This document shows, in pieces, positions 46,325 to 54,260 of a DNA stretch of 64,000 nucleotides. Each line of letters opens with the position of its first letter. Positions within the stretch are counted from its first letter, which is position 1. Made by a program: the position numbers and the translations under genes. Below the pieces are notes generated by a model. That model worked only from the letters and a program-made list of their open reading frames with translations, ran no database searches and was not told the origin of the DNA. The DNA comes from Ancylothrix sp. D3o (GTDB taxonomy: Bacteria > Cyanobacteriota > Cyanobacteriia > Cyanobacteriales > Oscillatoriaceae), in assembly GCF_025370775.1 (NCBI RefSeq), contig NZ_JAMXEX010000002.1:1-64000 (forward strand). The letters run 5' to 3'.

Positions 46325-47905
46325 TTAATGCAAGAAATGACGCACGCCTGTCAAAACCATGACAATACCTAATTCATTGGCAGCTTTAATTGAGTCGTTA
46401 TCTCGCAAACTTCCCCCTGGCTGAACGATAGCAACAATACCGGCAGCAGCCGCCGTTTTTACCGTATCATCAAAGGGAAAAAAGCCATCACTAGCTAAAA
46501 CAGCACCGGCAGCCTCTTCTGAGGCTTGTTCTAAAGCAATTTTTGCAGATCCGACGCGATTCATTTGACCGGCACCCACTCCTAAAGTCGTGCGGTTGTT
46601 TGTTATGACAATTGCATTTGATTTAACGTGCTTACACACTTTCCATGCAAATAATAACTCTTCAAGTTGATCCGCAGTTGGTTGTTTTTCTGTAACTACT
46701 TGCCACGCTTCGGGATTTTCTACCGCATCATCAGAACCTTGCACCAAAAAACCCCCGGCAATTGATTTTATGGTTTGTGCAGGGCCGGTTTCTAAGTCGG
46801 GCAATAATAACACCCGAACTTTTGATTTACTCTTGAGAATTTTCTCTGCTTCTTCATCACAGTCTGGCGCTACTACACATTCTAAAAATGTTTGCGTCAG
46901 TGCCGTTGCCGTTGCGCTATCAATGGGCCGGTTGAGGGCAACAATCCCCCCAAAAGCTGATACAGAATCGGCATTAAAAGCTTTTGTATAAGCTTCTTCT
47001 AAACTCTCTCCCAAAGCCACGCCACAAGGATTTGTGTGTTTCAAAATTGCGGCAGCCGCTTGATTTTCTTCGCCCACAAATTCGGCAATAATTCTTCGGG
47101 CTGCTTCTAAATCAACTAAGTTGTTATAACTTAATTCTTTGCCTTGCATTTTTGTTGCTGCTGCCCAGCCGGTTGCTGTGTGGCCGGTGTGATACCAGCC
47201 TGCCGGTTGGTGCGGGTTTTCGCCATAGCGTAAGGGCTGAATTTGCAGCCCTGAAATTGTTAAACTATGCGGCAATTCTGAGGCTTCTTCGCTGGCTGTC
47301 GGAGTTGCTGAAGGTGTTTGTTGTGATGCTAAATAGGTAGAGATGGCTCGGTCGTAATCTGCGGTATGGCGGAAGGCAGATATAGCACATTTTTGGCGAA
47401 ATGTCAAGGATGCGTCGCCATCATTTTGACGCAATTCGTGTAAATACTGCTCATATTGGGCCGGTTCGCACAAAACGGTCAGGTGATGGTGATTTTTGGC
47501 CGAAGCGCGCAGCATAGCAGGGCCACCGATATCAATTTGCTCAATGGCATCGAGGAGGGTAACATTGGGTTGAGCAATGGTTTCCTCAAAGGGGTATAGA
47601 TTGACCACCACTAAATCTATCAGGCGGATATGGTGGTTTTGCAAATCTGCCTCATCTTGGGGCAAGTCGCGGCGCGCTAGAATGCCTCCATGTATGCGGG
47701 GGTGGAGGGTTTTGACTCGTCCGCCTAGGATTTCGGGGAAGCCGGTGTAATCAGAAACTTTGGTAACAGGCAAGCCGGCCTCTTTGAGTGCGTGTGCCGT
47801 ACCGCCACTGCTGATAAGATCGAATTGAAATTCCTCTACCAAACTGCGGGCTAGGTCGATGAGGCCGGTTTTGTTAGATGTACTCAGCAGTGCTAGACGT
47901 GCCAT
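46325..47905 (-). CDS. purH: bifunctional AICAR transformylase / IMP cyclohydrolase
   Basis: A 526-residue enzyme for the last two steps of purine synthesis. The N-terminal MGS-like IMP cyclohydrolase domain has ALLSTSNKTGLIDLARSLVEE, SSGGTAHALKEAGL and GGRVKTLHPRIHGGILAR. The C-terminal transformylase has LRYGENPHQPAGW, the catalytic Lys-His in AILKHTNPCGVALG, GGSLRDNDSIKAANE and the end GVRHFLH. Full length, all key residues present. Monocistronic. Confidence 0.97.
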   Translation of the reverse strand: MARLALLSTSNKTGLIDLARSLVEEFQFDLISSGGTAHALKEAGLPVTKVSDYTGFPEILGGRVKTLHPRIHGGILARRDLPQDEADLQNHHIRLIDLVVVNLYPFEETIAQPNVTLLDAIEQIDIGGPAMLRASAKNHHHLTVLCEPAQYEQYLHELRQNDGDASLTFRQKCAISAFRHTADYDRAISTYLASQQTPSATPTASEEASELPHSLTISGLQIQPLRYGENPHQPAGWYHTGHTATGWAAATKMQGKELSYNNLVDLEAARRIIAEFVGEENQAAAAILKHTNPCGVALGESLEEAYTKAFNADSVSAFGGIVALNRPIDSATATALTQTFLECVVAPDCDEEAEKILKSKSKVRVLLLPDLETGPAQTIKSIAGGFLVQGSDDAVENPEAWQVVTEKQPTADQLEELLFAWKVCKHVKSNAIVITNNRTTLGVGAGQMNRVGSAKIALEQASEEAAGAVLASDGFFPFDDTVKTAAAAGIVAIVQPGGSLRDNDSIKAANELGIVMVLTGVRHFLH

Positions 47906-48058
47906 CGTTTAGAGATCCTTTTTACAATTCAGTTATTTTTGCTTGCTTTATAAGAATAAAACAAGCTTGCGTTGGTTTGTGTAAAATGTAATATTTACTT
48001 TGCTTTTTTGTGTCCTATTGGGGATGCGCTCGCCCGTGAGTGAGGAGAAATTAAAGAG

Positions 48059-48751
48059 ATGAGTGATTTGAACAAACAGGATAAAATTCGCCCCAGTGAT
48101 GAATTAATGGCCAATGACACTTTAACAAATAATTTAGATTTTGGCGGCCAGCTTATTCTGGGGAGTCCTGATAATGAGAACTTCAACGGTACCCTAGGCA
48201 ATGATTCGATTTATGCCTATGAGGGAAATGATATTATTAATGGTTTAGATGGTAATGATTGGCTGTTTGGTAACAGTGATTTTGATACTTTGATTGGCGA
48301 GGCGGGCGATGATGTATTGGCCGGTGGTAGAAATAATGATACGCTTTTGGGAGGGGCCGGTATTGATTTATTGTTTGGCAATTTAGGCAATGATAGTCTT
48401 TATGGTGGCGACGGCAATGATACCTTGGCAGGGGGAAAAGACAATGATGATTTGTTTGGCGATGAGGGGAATGATTGGCTGTCTGGAGACTTGGGAAATG
48501 ATTTTTTAACCGGCGGTAAAGGCAATGATTCTTTTGTAGTGGGCGTAGGGAAAGGCGGTGATTTTATTACTGATTTTCGCGATGGCGACGATATCATTGT
48601 TATCAGCGGTGGTCTGAGTTTTGGTCAGCTTTTTATCAATCAATTTGGGACAAGTGTTCGCATTTCTTTTAATGATCCTCGTGAAGTTTTGGCAACGCTG
48701 AATTCGGCAATTGCTAATCAAATGGGGATTGAGGATTTTGTGTTTATTTAG
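48059..48751 (+). CDS. small RTX (hemolysin-type calcium-binding repeat) protein
   Basis: A 230-residue acidic protein with about ten GGxGNDxLx-type nonapeptides between residues 40 and 160, such as GGAGIDLLFGNLGNDSLYGG, which form a calcium-dependent beta-roll. A cap (FVVGVGKGGDFITDFRDGDDIIVISGG) follows. There is no N-terminal signal; a C-terminal type I secretion signal is plausible. GAGGAG lies about 14 bases before the ATG. It has the same repeat type as the large RTX protein at 25911 but no Calx-beta domains. Confidence 0.85.
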   Translation: MSDLNKQDKIRPSDELMANDTLTNNLDFGGQLILGSPDNENFNGTLGNDSIYAYEGNDIINGLDGNDWLFGNSDFDTLIGEAGDDVLAGGRNNDTLLGGAGIDLLFGNLGNDSLYGGDGNDTLAGGKDNDDLFGDEGNDWLSGDLGNDFLTGGKGNDSFVVGVGKGGDFITDFRDGDDIIVISGGLSFGQLFINQFGTSVRISFNDPREVLATLNSAIANQMGIEDFVFI

Positions 48752-49411
48752 GGAGGATTATGTTGTTAAAACCCTGTTTATTTTAAAAACTCGGCATTTT
48801 TAGTAAAACAGCATAATTAGCAGCAGGAGTAAACTAGGCGACAGCTAATTATCCAAATACCACAAAGACACGGAAACACAGTTATTGATATTGCTAAATC
48901 CCATGATGTCGCCAATATTGCCAAAATCAATACTGACGGCATCATAGGATTTAGTAATTGTCCATTTTTCTAATAGCTGGATAGAGGAGTTTTTGAGAGA
49001 ATTGAAAAACTTGCCAAATGTCCATATTCCCTTGATTCCCACCGGCATCATAGCACTGCAACCCCCACTTCAAAAGCCTCACAGCAAGTTAAAGACATCC
49101 AACTACTCAGCCCCCTAGAAATATTTCTCTTTGGTTTGCAAATCATAAGTTGTAAAACCCCAGATTGCTTAAACAAATTTATGACTAAGGAGAGATTTTA
49201 GCGACTCTACCTGAGCCCTCCTTAATAAATATTCCTGAATTGGCAACGGCTATGAAAACAGAGATAATAAGCGAACATTTGTTAAATTAACCAACGTTCT
49301 AAAGTTTTAAGTTTGGCTGACATCTTCCCTTAAATCCGCTGTTTGGCAGAGTTTGCTCTTGCCCTTTAAGCTTTAAGATTGACAGAGAATTATTTTTAAG
49401 GAGACAAAGTT
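48752..49411. other. intergenic region with a possible gene remnant
   Basis: About 660 bases. Only the short protein-like fragments at 48878-49040 are noteworthy. Confidence 0.4.
48878..49040 (+). pseudogene. possible remnant of a protein-coding gene
   Basis: On the plus strand a frame reads TVIDIAKSHDVANIAKIN then TDGIIGFSNCPFF and a stop. It is followed at once by LDRGVFERIEKLAKCP. The text looks protein-like but lacks a start and is split by a stop. Parent not identified; may be chance. Confidence 0.2.
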
Positions 49412-50035
49412 TTGTCTTTGCAATTCATTGATATTCCCCCGCAAACTGGTAACTCACCTACCGGCTTAATGGTTGTTTTGCATGGTTGGGGTGCAAATGC
49501 GAACGATTTGGCGTCGTTAGTACCCTATGTTAAGATGCCAGAATTCCGGTTTCTTTGTGTGGATGCGCCGTTTCCTCATTACAGCGTCCAAGGAGGGAAA
49601 GCTTGGTATAGTTTGGAACGATCCGATTATCAGGGTTTGTCAGAAAGCCGGCAAATGTTAACTCAATGGTTACAAACTTTGCCCGATAGCACCGCTATTC
49701 CCCTCTCAAAAACTTTTTTGTGTGGCTTTTCTCAAGGTGGCGCGATGACGCTGGATGTGGGGCTGGGTTTGCCGCTTGCCGGTTTAATTTGTTTGAGTGG
49801 GTATTTACACGCAGAACCGGAAGCAACAGCGAAACCATTACCGCCTACTTTAATTATTCATGGCAGACAAGATACGGTGGTGCCGGTTAGAGCAGCCCAC
49901 CAAGCACGAAATATTTTATCGGTGTTGGGAGTTAAGGTAGAGTATGAGGAGTTTGATATGGGACACGAAATTCCGATGCCGGTTTTACCTGTGCTCCGAA
50001 ATTTTGTGATGCAAGTCATGGCTGAGTTAAGCTAA
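49412..50035 (+). CDS. alpha/beta hydrolase, carboxylesterase/phospholipase type
   Basis: A 207-residue serine hydrolase starting at TTG, chosen because AAGGAGA is seven bases upstream. Catalytic triad: Ser in LCGFSQGGAMTLDV, Asp in IIHGRQDTVVPV and His in DMGHEIPM. The oxyanion HGWGANANDL loop is at the N-terminus. It resembles the abhydrolase_2/YpfH group of small esterases. Cytosolic. A DUF2555 gene follows on the same strand after 64 bases. Confidence 0.9.
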   Translation: MSLQFIDIPPQTGNSPTGLMVVLHGWGANANDLASLVPYVKMPEFRFLCVDAPFPHYSVQGGKAWYSLERSDYQGLSESRQMLTQWLQTLPDSTAIPLSKTFLCGFSQGGAMTLDVGLGLPLAGLICLSGYLHAEPEATAKPLPPTLIIHGRQDTVVPVRAAHQARNILSVLGVKVEYEEFDMGHEIPMPVLPVLRNFVMQVMAELS

Positions 50036-50099
50036 AAAGCTTACGATATAAAACGGAGTGGAAACTCCTACAAGGGGCGACAAAAACGAGGGTTGAGCG

Positions 50100-50312
50100 A
50101 TGGTAACTTCAAGCATTTCTTTACGGGATATCTCAAAGCTGACGCCGGCAGATGTGGAGCAACTGGCGGTACGTTTAGAGCAGGATGAGTATAAGGATGC
50201 CTTTGAGGGATTAAATGATTGGCACTTGCTTCGTGCTATTGCTTTTCAGCGTCCCGAACTTGTGGAAACTTATCTGCACCTGCTGGATATGGAAGCCTAC
50301 GATGAGGCTTAG
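50100..50312 (+). CDS. DUF2555 family small protein
   Basis: A 70-residue helical soluble protein (LTPADVEQLAVRLEQDEY and LNDWHLLRAIAFQRPELVETYLHLLDMEAYDEA) matching a small cyanobacteria-specific family. Function unknown to me. GAGGG stands about seven bases before the ATG. Confidence 0.85.
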   Translation: MVTSSISLRDISKLTPADVEQLAVRLEQDEYKDAFEGLNDWHLLRAIAFQRPELVETYLHLLDMEAYDEA

Positions 50313-50389
50313 CGTTTGCCGATTTTTGCTCAGACATCTGAACAACCTAACCCGCTAACTGCCTTCCGTTTTAAGGAAAGGTGAAAAAC

Positions 50390-50409
50390 CCTCCCCCACT
50401 GTGGGGAGG
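50390..50409 (+). terminator. hairpin downstream of DUF2555 gene
   Basis: CCTCCCC pairs with GGGGAGG around a six-base loop. No clear T-run follows; possible terminator or mRNA stabiliser. Confidence 0.35.
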
Positions 50410-50753
50410 ATCTCAGCGGGAGAAAGCTTTCTCAGCAATATTTCTCTCAAAAAAATATTTTAGATTCTTGGCCTTAGACAGCAAACTATCTATCTGAAGC
50501 ATGAATTTTCTTTACATTAGTTTACATTAATCAAGCGTCGAAATAAGAGAGGTTTCAAAGATGAGCCGGTAGCTTGTGAAGTAAAATCCCCAAAAAAAGT
50601 AAAGTTTTTTATCAAAAATGGTTGCTAAGAAAAACCGGTGATATATTAATAGATGAAGCGAGGAAAGCTTCCCTGGCAGATAAAACAGCCAAGTTAAAGT
50701 TAAGTTGAGAGGTACAAAGCGCTGTTAAAGCTACATCTGTCTCGTAGATCGAA

Positions 50754-50920
50754 CGACAACACCCAAGCAAAACCCTAATATTTCCTCAAGTGGTTAAAAG
50801 GGAGTTCTGCAACTGACATTATTGTGTGCGAGTTGAGTGAAAAAGCAAGTCAGTGCAACTCTAAGTAGAATAACAAAAGGGAGGAAATCACTTAGCCGGT
50901 AAAGTCTTGGGTGTTGTTGT
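50754..50920 (+). ncRNA. candidate structured ncRNA with 6S-like long interrupted hairpin
   Basis: Three nested helices: 50754-50767 with 50906-50919 (CGACAACACCCAAG and CTTGGGTGTTGTTG; 13 Watson-Crick pairs and one G-U), TTTCCTC (50781) with GAGGAAA (50881), and GAGTT-GCA-CTGAC (50802-50817) with GTCAGTGCAACTC (50849-50861). The loops between are of moderate size, so the overall form is a rod with internal bubbles about 167 long, as in 6S RNA. Strand is uncertain since the helices are symmetric; no terminator was found. Confidence 0.45.
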
Positions 50921-51063
50921 GTTTAGAATTTTTAGAGTATTTGTCTCGACATGATGATATTTGATCATACAGAGTCTACAGAGGGTACTGTAGTTTTTCT
51001 GGCTTTGTTTGAGGGTCTTGTTCTGTTTCTTGTCGAGTGTGGTTGCTTTTAAAGGTGCTGTCT

Positions 51064-51366
51064 TTAAGTTTCATTAATATAATTAACTGGATTTTGGCTA
51101 CTCCATTTTAAGGGAGGAGTGCATTTAATAATTTTTGCATCTGCATCAGACAAACCTACAATTAGTCTGCTATTTTCAATTCTCGTGGTTTTAGAGGCAT
51201 CAATTGATGCTTCTAGCATCAATGAACCATCCCAGTTAAAAATTTGTACCTTTTTGATTTCGTTTTCTTTCCCCTGCTCAATTTTCCATTCACCACTCAC
51301 TCCTGCTGTTAATAATTCGAGTAAGTTGTCTCTGGTTCTGAGGCGAAGAATTAGGCTGCGGGTCAT
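51064..51366 (-). CDS. small hypothetical protein
   Basis: A 100-residue soluble protein with alternating beta-strand text (KIEQGKENEIKKVQIFNWDGSLMLEASI, RLIVGLSDADAKIIKC). AGAGGA lies eight bases before the ATG, which favours a real gene. No family recognised. Divergent from the Uma2 gene. Confidence 0.5.
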   Translation of the reverse strand: MTRSLILRLRTRDNLLELLTAGVSGEWKIEQGKENEIKKVQIFNWDGSLMLEASIDASKTTRIENSRLIVGLSDADAKIIKCTPPLKWSSQNPVNYINET

Positions 51367-51578
51367 GCTTTTATCCTCTAAGACATTAAGGCAGTTTTTA
51401 AGTCGTTGTTCATTTTTTATGATAATTCATAATTTTACCTTTACAAATAAAGTTTAATATTTTATTTATCTCAGCCCAGAGCAAACACCCCCGCCAAAAA
51501 TTACCATTTAAAACGTATGCTACATTCAAAAAAAATATGATAAAATAATCCAGTGAAAATTCACCGGCACCCTTCATC

Positions 51579-52328
51579 ATGTTAACAACCTCCCCTACAT
51601 ACACAATCACTTGGGAAAAGTTACCCGATGATTTTGTGCTTCCTGATGATCCTGTGGATAATATAAATCAACCCGCTCTCGCGGCTGCATTAACCGAAAG
51701 CTTGCAGTTGGCTGGAAAACTTTCCGAAACTGCCCTCACTCCCACTAACTACGGCATTTGTGCGACATTCAATGGCAAAATTGTCGTCAAAGCTCCCGAC
51801 TGGGCATATATTTCTCAGATTAGCGTTGCCCGATCTGAAGTAGTCCGCAGTTATACACCGCGACTGCAAGGAGAAATACCGGCCCTGGTACTAGAATTTT
51901 TGTCTGATACCGAAGGCGGAGAATATTCGATCAAAGAAACCTATCCGCCCGGAAAATTCTTTTTTTACGAACAGATTTTGCAAATACCGAATTACGGTAT
52001 TTTTGAACTAGAAACCGGCACTTTAGAACTCTATAATTTAGGAGAAAACAAACGCTATCAACTACAGCCAGCCAATGACGAAGGGCGCTTTTGGATACCC
52101 GAAATGCAGCTTTTTTTAGGCGTATGGCAGGGAATCCGAGAAAACCGCCAAGGTTATTGGTTACGTTGGTGGGATGAACAAGGAAATTTACTCTTGTGGG
52201 GTTCAGAATTAGTTGAAGCCGAACGCCAACGCGCCGAAGCTGAACGCCAACGCGCCGAAGCCCAAAGCCAACGCGCAGAAAGATTAGCAGCCCAACTGCG
52301 TGCGGCTGGAATTGAACCCGAAGAGTAG
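51579..52328 (+). CDS. Uma2 family putative endonuclease
   Basis: A 249-residue protein of the Uma2/DUF820 family, very abundant in cyanobacteria, with a PD-(D/E)XK-like core: VVKAPDWAYISQI (Asp), ALVLEFLSDTEGGEYSIKETYPPGKFFFYEQ (Glu and Lys). The last 50 residues form a charged coiled coil of AERQRAE heptads encoded by a 21-base tandem repeat. Function as a nuclease is predicted but unproven for the family. Confidence 0.87.
   Translation: MLTTSPTYTITWEKLPDDFVLPDDPVDNINQPALAAALTESLQLAGKLSETALTPTNYGICATFNGKIVVKAPDWAYISQISVARSEVVRSYTPRLQGEIPALVLEFLSDTEGGEYSIKETYPPGKFFFYEQILQIPNYGIFELETGTLELYNLGENKRYQLQPANDEGRFWIPEMQLFLGVWQGIRENRQGYWLRWWDEQGNLLLWGSELVEAERQRAEAERQRAEAQSQRAERLAAQLRAAGIEPEE
52215..52278 (+). 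repeat. 21-bp tandem repeat in the Uma2 C-terminus
   Basis: GCCGAACGCCAACGCGCCGA-type units occur about three times, the last diverged (GCCCAAAGCCAACGCGCAGA), encoding AERQRAE coiled-coil heptads. Confidence 0.7.
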
Positions 52329-52742
52329 TAAAAGCCAAACTTAAATAAGATATCTCCAAAAAAATGTGAAGCCGGCATCCAGCCAACCGTTACCACGCTT
52401 TTTTGGAGATATTTATTCTATCAAAAACCCCAACTAATTAAACATTTTCTCAACTGCCTAAACTACAAACCAAACATTCTAAAAACCCACAGCCCTTAAA
52501 CCCAAAAACCTCTGTGTGCCTTTGCGTACACCTCTGTGTCCTCGCCTTGATCAAAAATCCCCTTCTCAGATCGCAGTTCTGGTATCCTAGATTGTACGGG
52601 CGGGTTGACCAAAAATTAAGTCAGCAAAAGAAAACCTTGATAAACCGGCCCTTCGGGTGCTGTTTTCAAGACAAAAGAGCCAAACACCCAACAATAACCC
52701 CGCTCAAAAAAGAGACCGATGTCGTGAGAATAGCGAGACGAT
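52329..52742. other. intergenic region with a long inverted repeat
   Basis: About 410 bases. Besides the inverted repeat at 52350 it has no recognised feature. Confidence 0.45.
52350..52412. repeat. 14-base perfect inverted repeat after the Uma2 gene
   Basis: ATATCTCCAAAAAA (52350-52363) is mirrored by TTTTTTGGAGATAT (52399-52412) with a 35-base loop. It may end transcription of the Uma2 gene. Confidence 0.55.
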
Positions 52743-53012
52743 ATGCCTAGAGCACCCAAAGTCCCAAATTATTTTTCCGTTCACCTGATGATGCAGGGAG
52801 GACACCGCGAAGAAGTGCAGTTTCCAACGATCCAAGACTTCCAGAAGTGGTATAGCAGCGAAATAGTACCAAAGTCGGCATCGAATGATTTTATCAACGT
52901 ACCGATTAAACATATTCAAAATGAATATATGGTCGTGCGCCCGTCCAGCATTTTAGCGATTCGGGTGCAAGCTGTGTACACTTCCAGCGTAGACAGAAGC
53001 TACGACGAATAA
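52743..53012 (+). CDS. small conserved hypothetical protein
   Basis: An 89-residue soluble protein (YFSVHLMMQGGHREEVQFPTIQDFQKWYSS, VPIKHIQNEYMVVRPSSILAIRVQAVY). Its stop codon overlaps the start of mltA by one base (TAATG), implying co-translation with the murein transglycosylase. I do not recognise a named family; a link to cell-wall metabolism is only inferred from the overlap. Confidence 0.72.
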   Translation: MPRAPKVPNYFSVHLMMQGGHREEVQFPTIQDFQKWYSSEIVPKSASNDFINVPIKHIQNEYMVVRPSSILAIRVQAVYTSSVDRSYDE

Positions 53013-54202
53013 TGCTCAAGCTGGCTTTGGCAATAGGGGGGATGGCGTTGGTGATACCGCCTTCTGGTTGGGTAGCTTTATCTGCTATTCCCACACAGCC
53101 AGTGATTGCCCAAAATTTTTTAGCCCAAAATTTTTTAGCCCAAAATTTTTTAGCCCAAAATTTAGAACCAGCCGAAACTTTAGGCTTTGATGACCAACTG
53201 TGGGGAAATGATACCACACCGGCAGACCGACAAGCTTTACTAGAAGCCATTGATTACAGTTTGCAGTATTTACAAACTCCCGCCGCCGCTAAAGCTTACC
53301 AGCAGTATCCAAGCGGAATTACCCGCCAAAAAATCCAGCAAAGTTTGCTACGATTTCGTGAATTGTTGCAGGAGTTAAATTCGCCCCAAGAACTGCAAGC
53401 CGCTGTCCAAAGAGAATTTACCTTATATCAACCGGCAGGAAATAACACAGTTTTCGTTACCGGCTATTACACTCCGTTTTTTGCTGCCAGCCGGACTCCG
53501 AATGATTTATACCGCTATCCGCTTTACCGCCGGCCTCCCGACTTCGGCAACTGGCCAAAACCTCACCCCACACGCGCTGCCCTCGAAGGAACAGACGGGA
53601 CAGGAGGCCGGTTAAGCGGTTTAGAATTGGTATGGCTGCGGGATCGTTTGGAGGCGTTTTTTGTCCACATTCAAGGGTCTGCTTATTTGCAATTAACTGA
53701 TGGCACCAGAATGGCGGTGGGGTTTGCCGGTGCAACAGATTACCCGTTTACGAGTATTAGCCGGGAATTGGCAAAAGATGGAAAATTACGCCTTGATGGC
53801 TTAAATATTCCGGTTTTAACAAATTATTTTCGCTCCAATCCAGGGGAATTAAGTAATTATTTACCGCGTAATAATCGGTTTATTTTTTTTAGCGAAAAGG
53901 CAAGCCCAAGACCGACTGGCGCGTTACAATTGCCGGTGACAAGCGAACGAAGCATCGCCACCGATAAAGCTTTAATGCCGGCGGGGGGGTTGGCATTAAT
54001 TCATACAAAATTGCCAATTATCAACGAATATGGACAAGTTGAGCAACGTTTAGTGACACGCTATGTACTCGATCAGGATGCTGGAAGTGCGATTAAAGGG
54101 CCAGATCGAGTAGATTACTATCAAGGAATTGGCCCACAGGCATCTGCTAGAGCAGGTGTGACCGGTTCAAGGGGCCGGTTATACTACCTCCTATTAAAGT
54201 AG
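53012..54202 (+). CDS. mltA: membrane-bound lytic murein transglycosylase A
   Basis: A 396-residue periplasmic enzyme with an N-terminal hydrophobic export signal (LALAIGGMALVIPPSGWVAL). It has an MltA domain (FVTGYYTPFFAASRTPNDLYRYPLYRRP, FVHIQGSAYLQLTDGTRMAVGFAG) and a C-terminal 3D domain whose conserved Asp residues are visible in RYVLDQDAGSAIKGPDRVDYYQG. It cleaves peptidoglycan glycan strands to 1,6-anhydro ends. The N-terminal linker repeats the pentapeptide NFLAQ three times in tandem, encoded by a perfect 15-bp repeat, which may vary in copy number. Confidence 0.93.
   Translation: MLKLALAIGGMALVIPPSGWVALSAIPTQPVIAQNFLAQNFLAQNFLAQNLEPAETLGFDDQLWGNDTTPADRQALLEAIDYSLQYLQTPAAAKAYQQYPSGITRQKIQQSLLRFRELLQELNSPQELQAAVQREFTLYQPAGNNTVFVTGYYTPFFAASRTPNDLYRYPLYRRPPDFGNWPKPHPTRAALEGTDGTGGRLSGLELVWLRDRLEAFFVHIQGSAYLQLTDGTRMAVGFAGATDYPFTSISRELAKDGKLRLDGLNIPVLTNYFRSNPGELSNYLPRNNRFIFFSEKASPRPTGALQLPVTSERSIATDKALMPAGGLALIHTKLPIINEYGQVEQRLVTRYVLDQDAGSAIKGPDRVDYYQGIGPQASARAGVTGSRGRLYYLLLK
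53111..53164 (+). repeat. 15-bp tandem repeat within mltA
   Basis: CAAAATTTTTTAGCC is repeated three times perfectly (53111-53155) plus a partial fourth copy. A multiple of three preserves the frame; T6 and A4 runs make slippage likely. Confidence 0.92.
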
Positions 54203-54260
54203 GGTGGGTTTTGGCCCCCCAAAAGATGCCGGTGGGCATTGCCCACTCTACTCAAGGCTT

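Larger units (their letters stand above)
50313..51063. other. 750-base non-coding region containing a candidate ncRNA
   Basis: No plausible ORF on either strand. It holds a CCTCCCC-N6-GGGGAGG hairpin at 50390-50409 and the nested stem-loops listed at 50754-50920. Confidence 0.6.
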
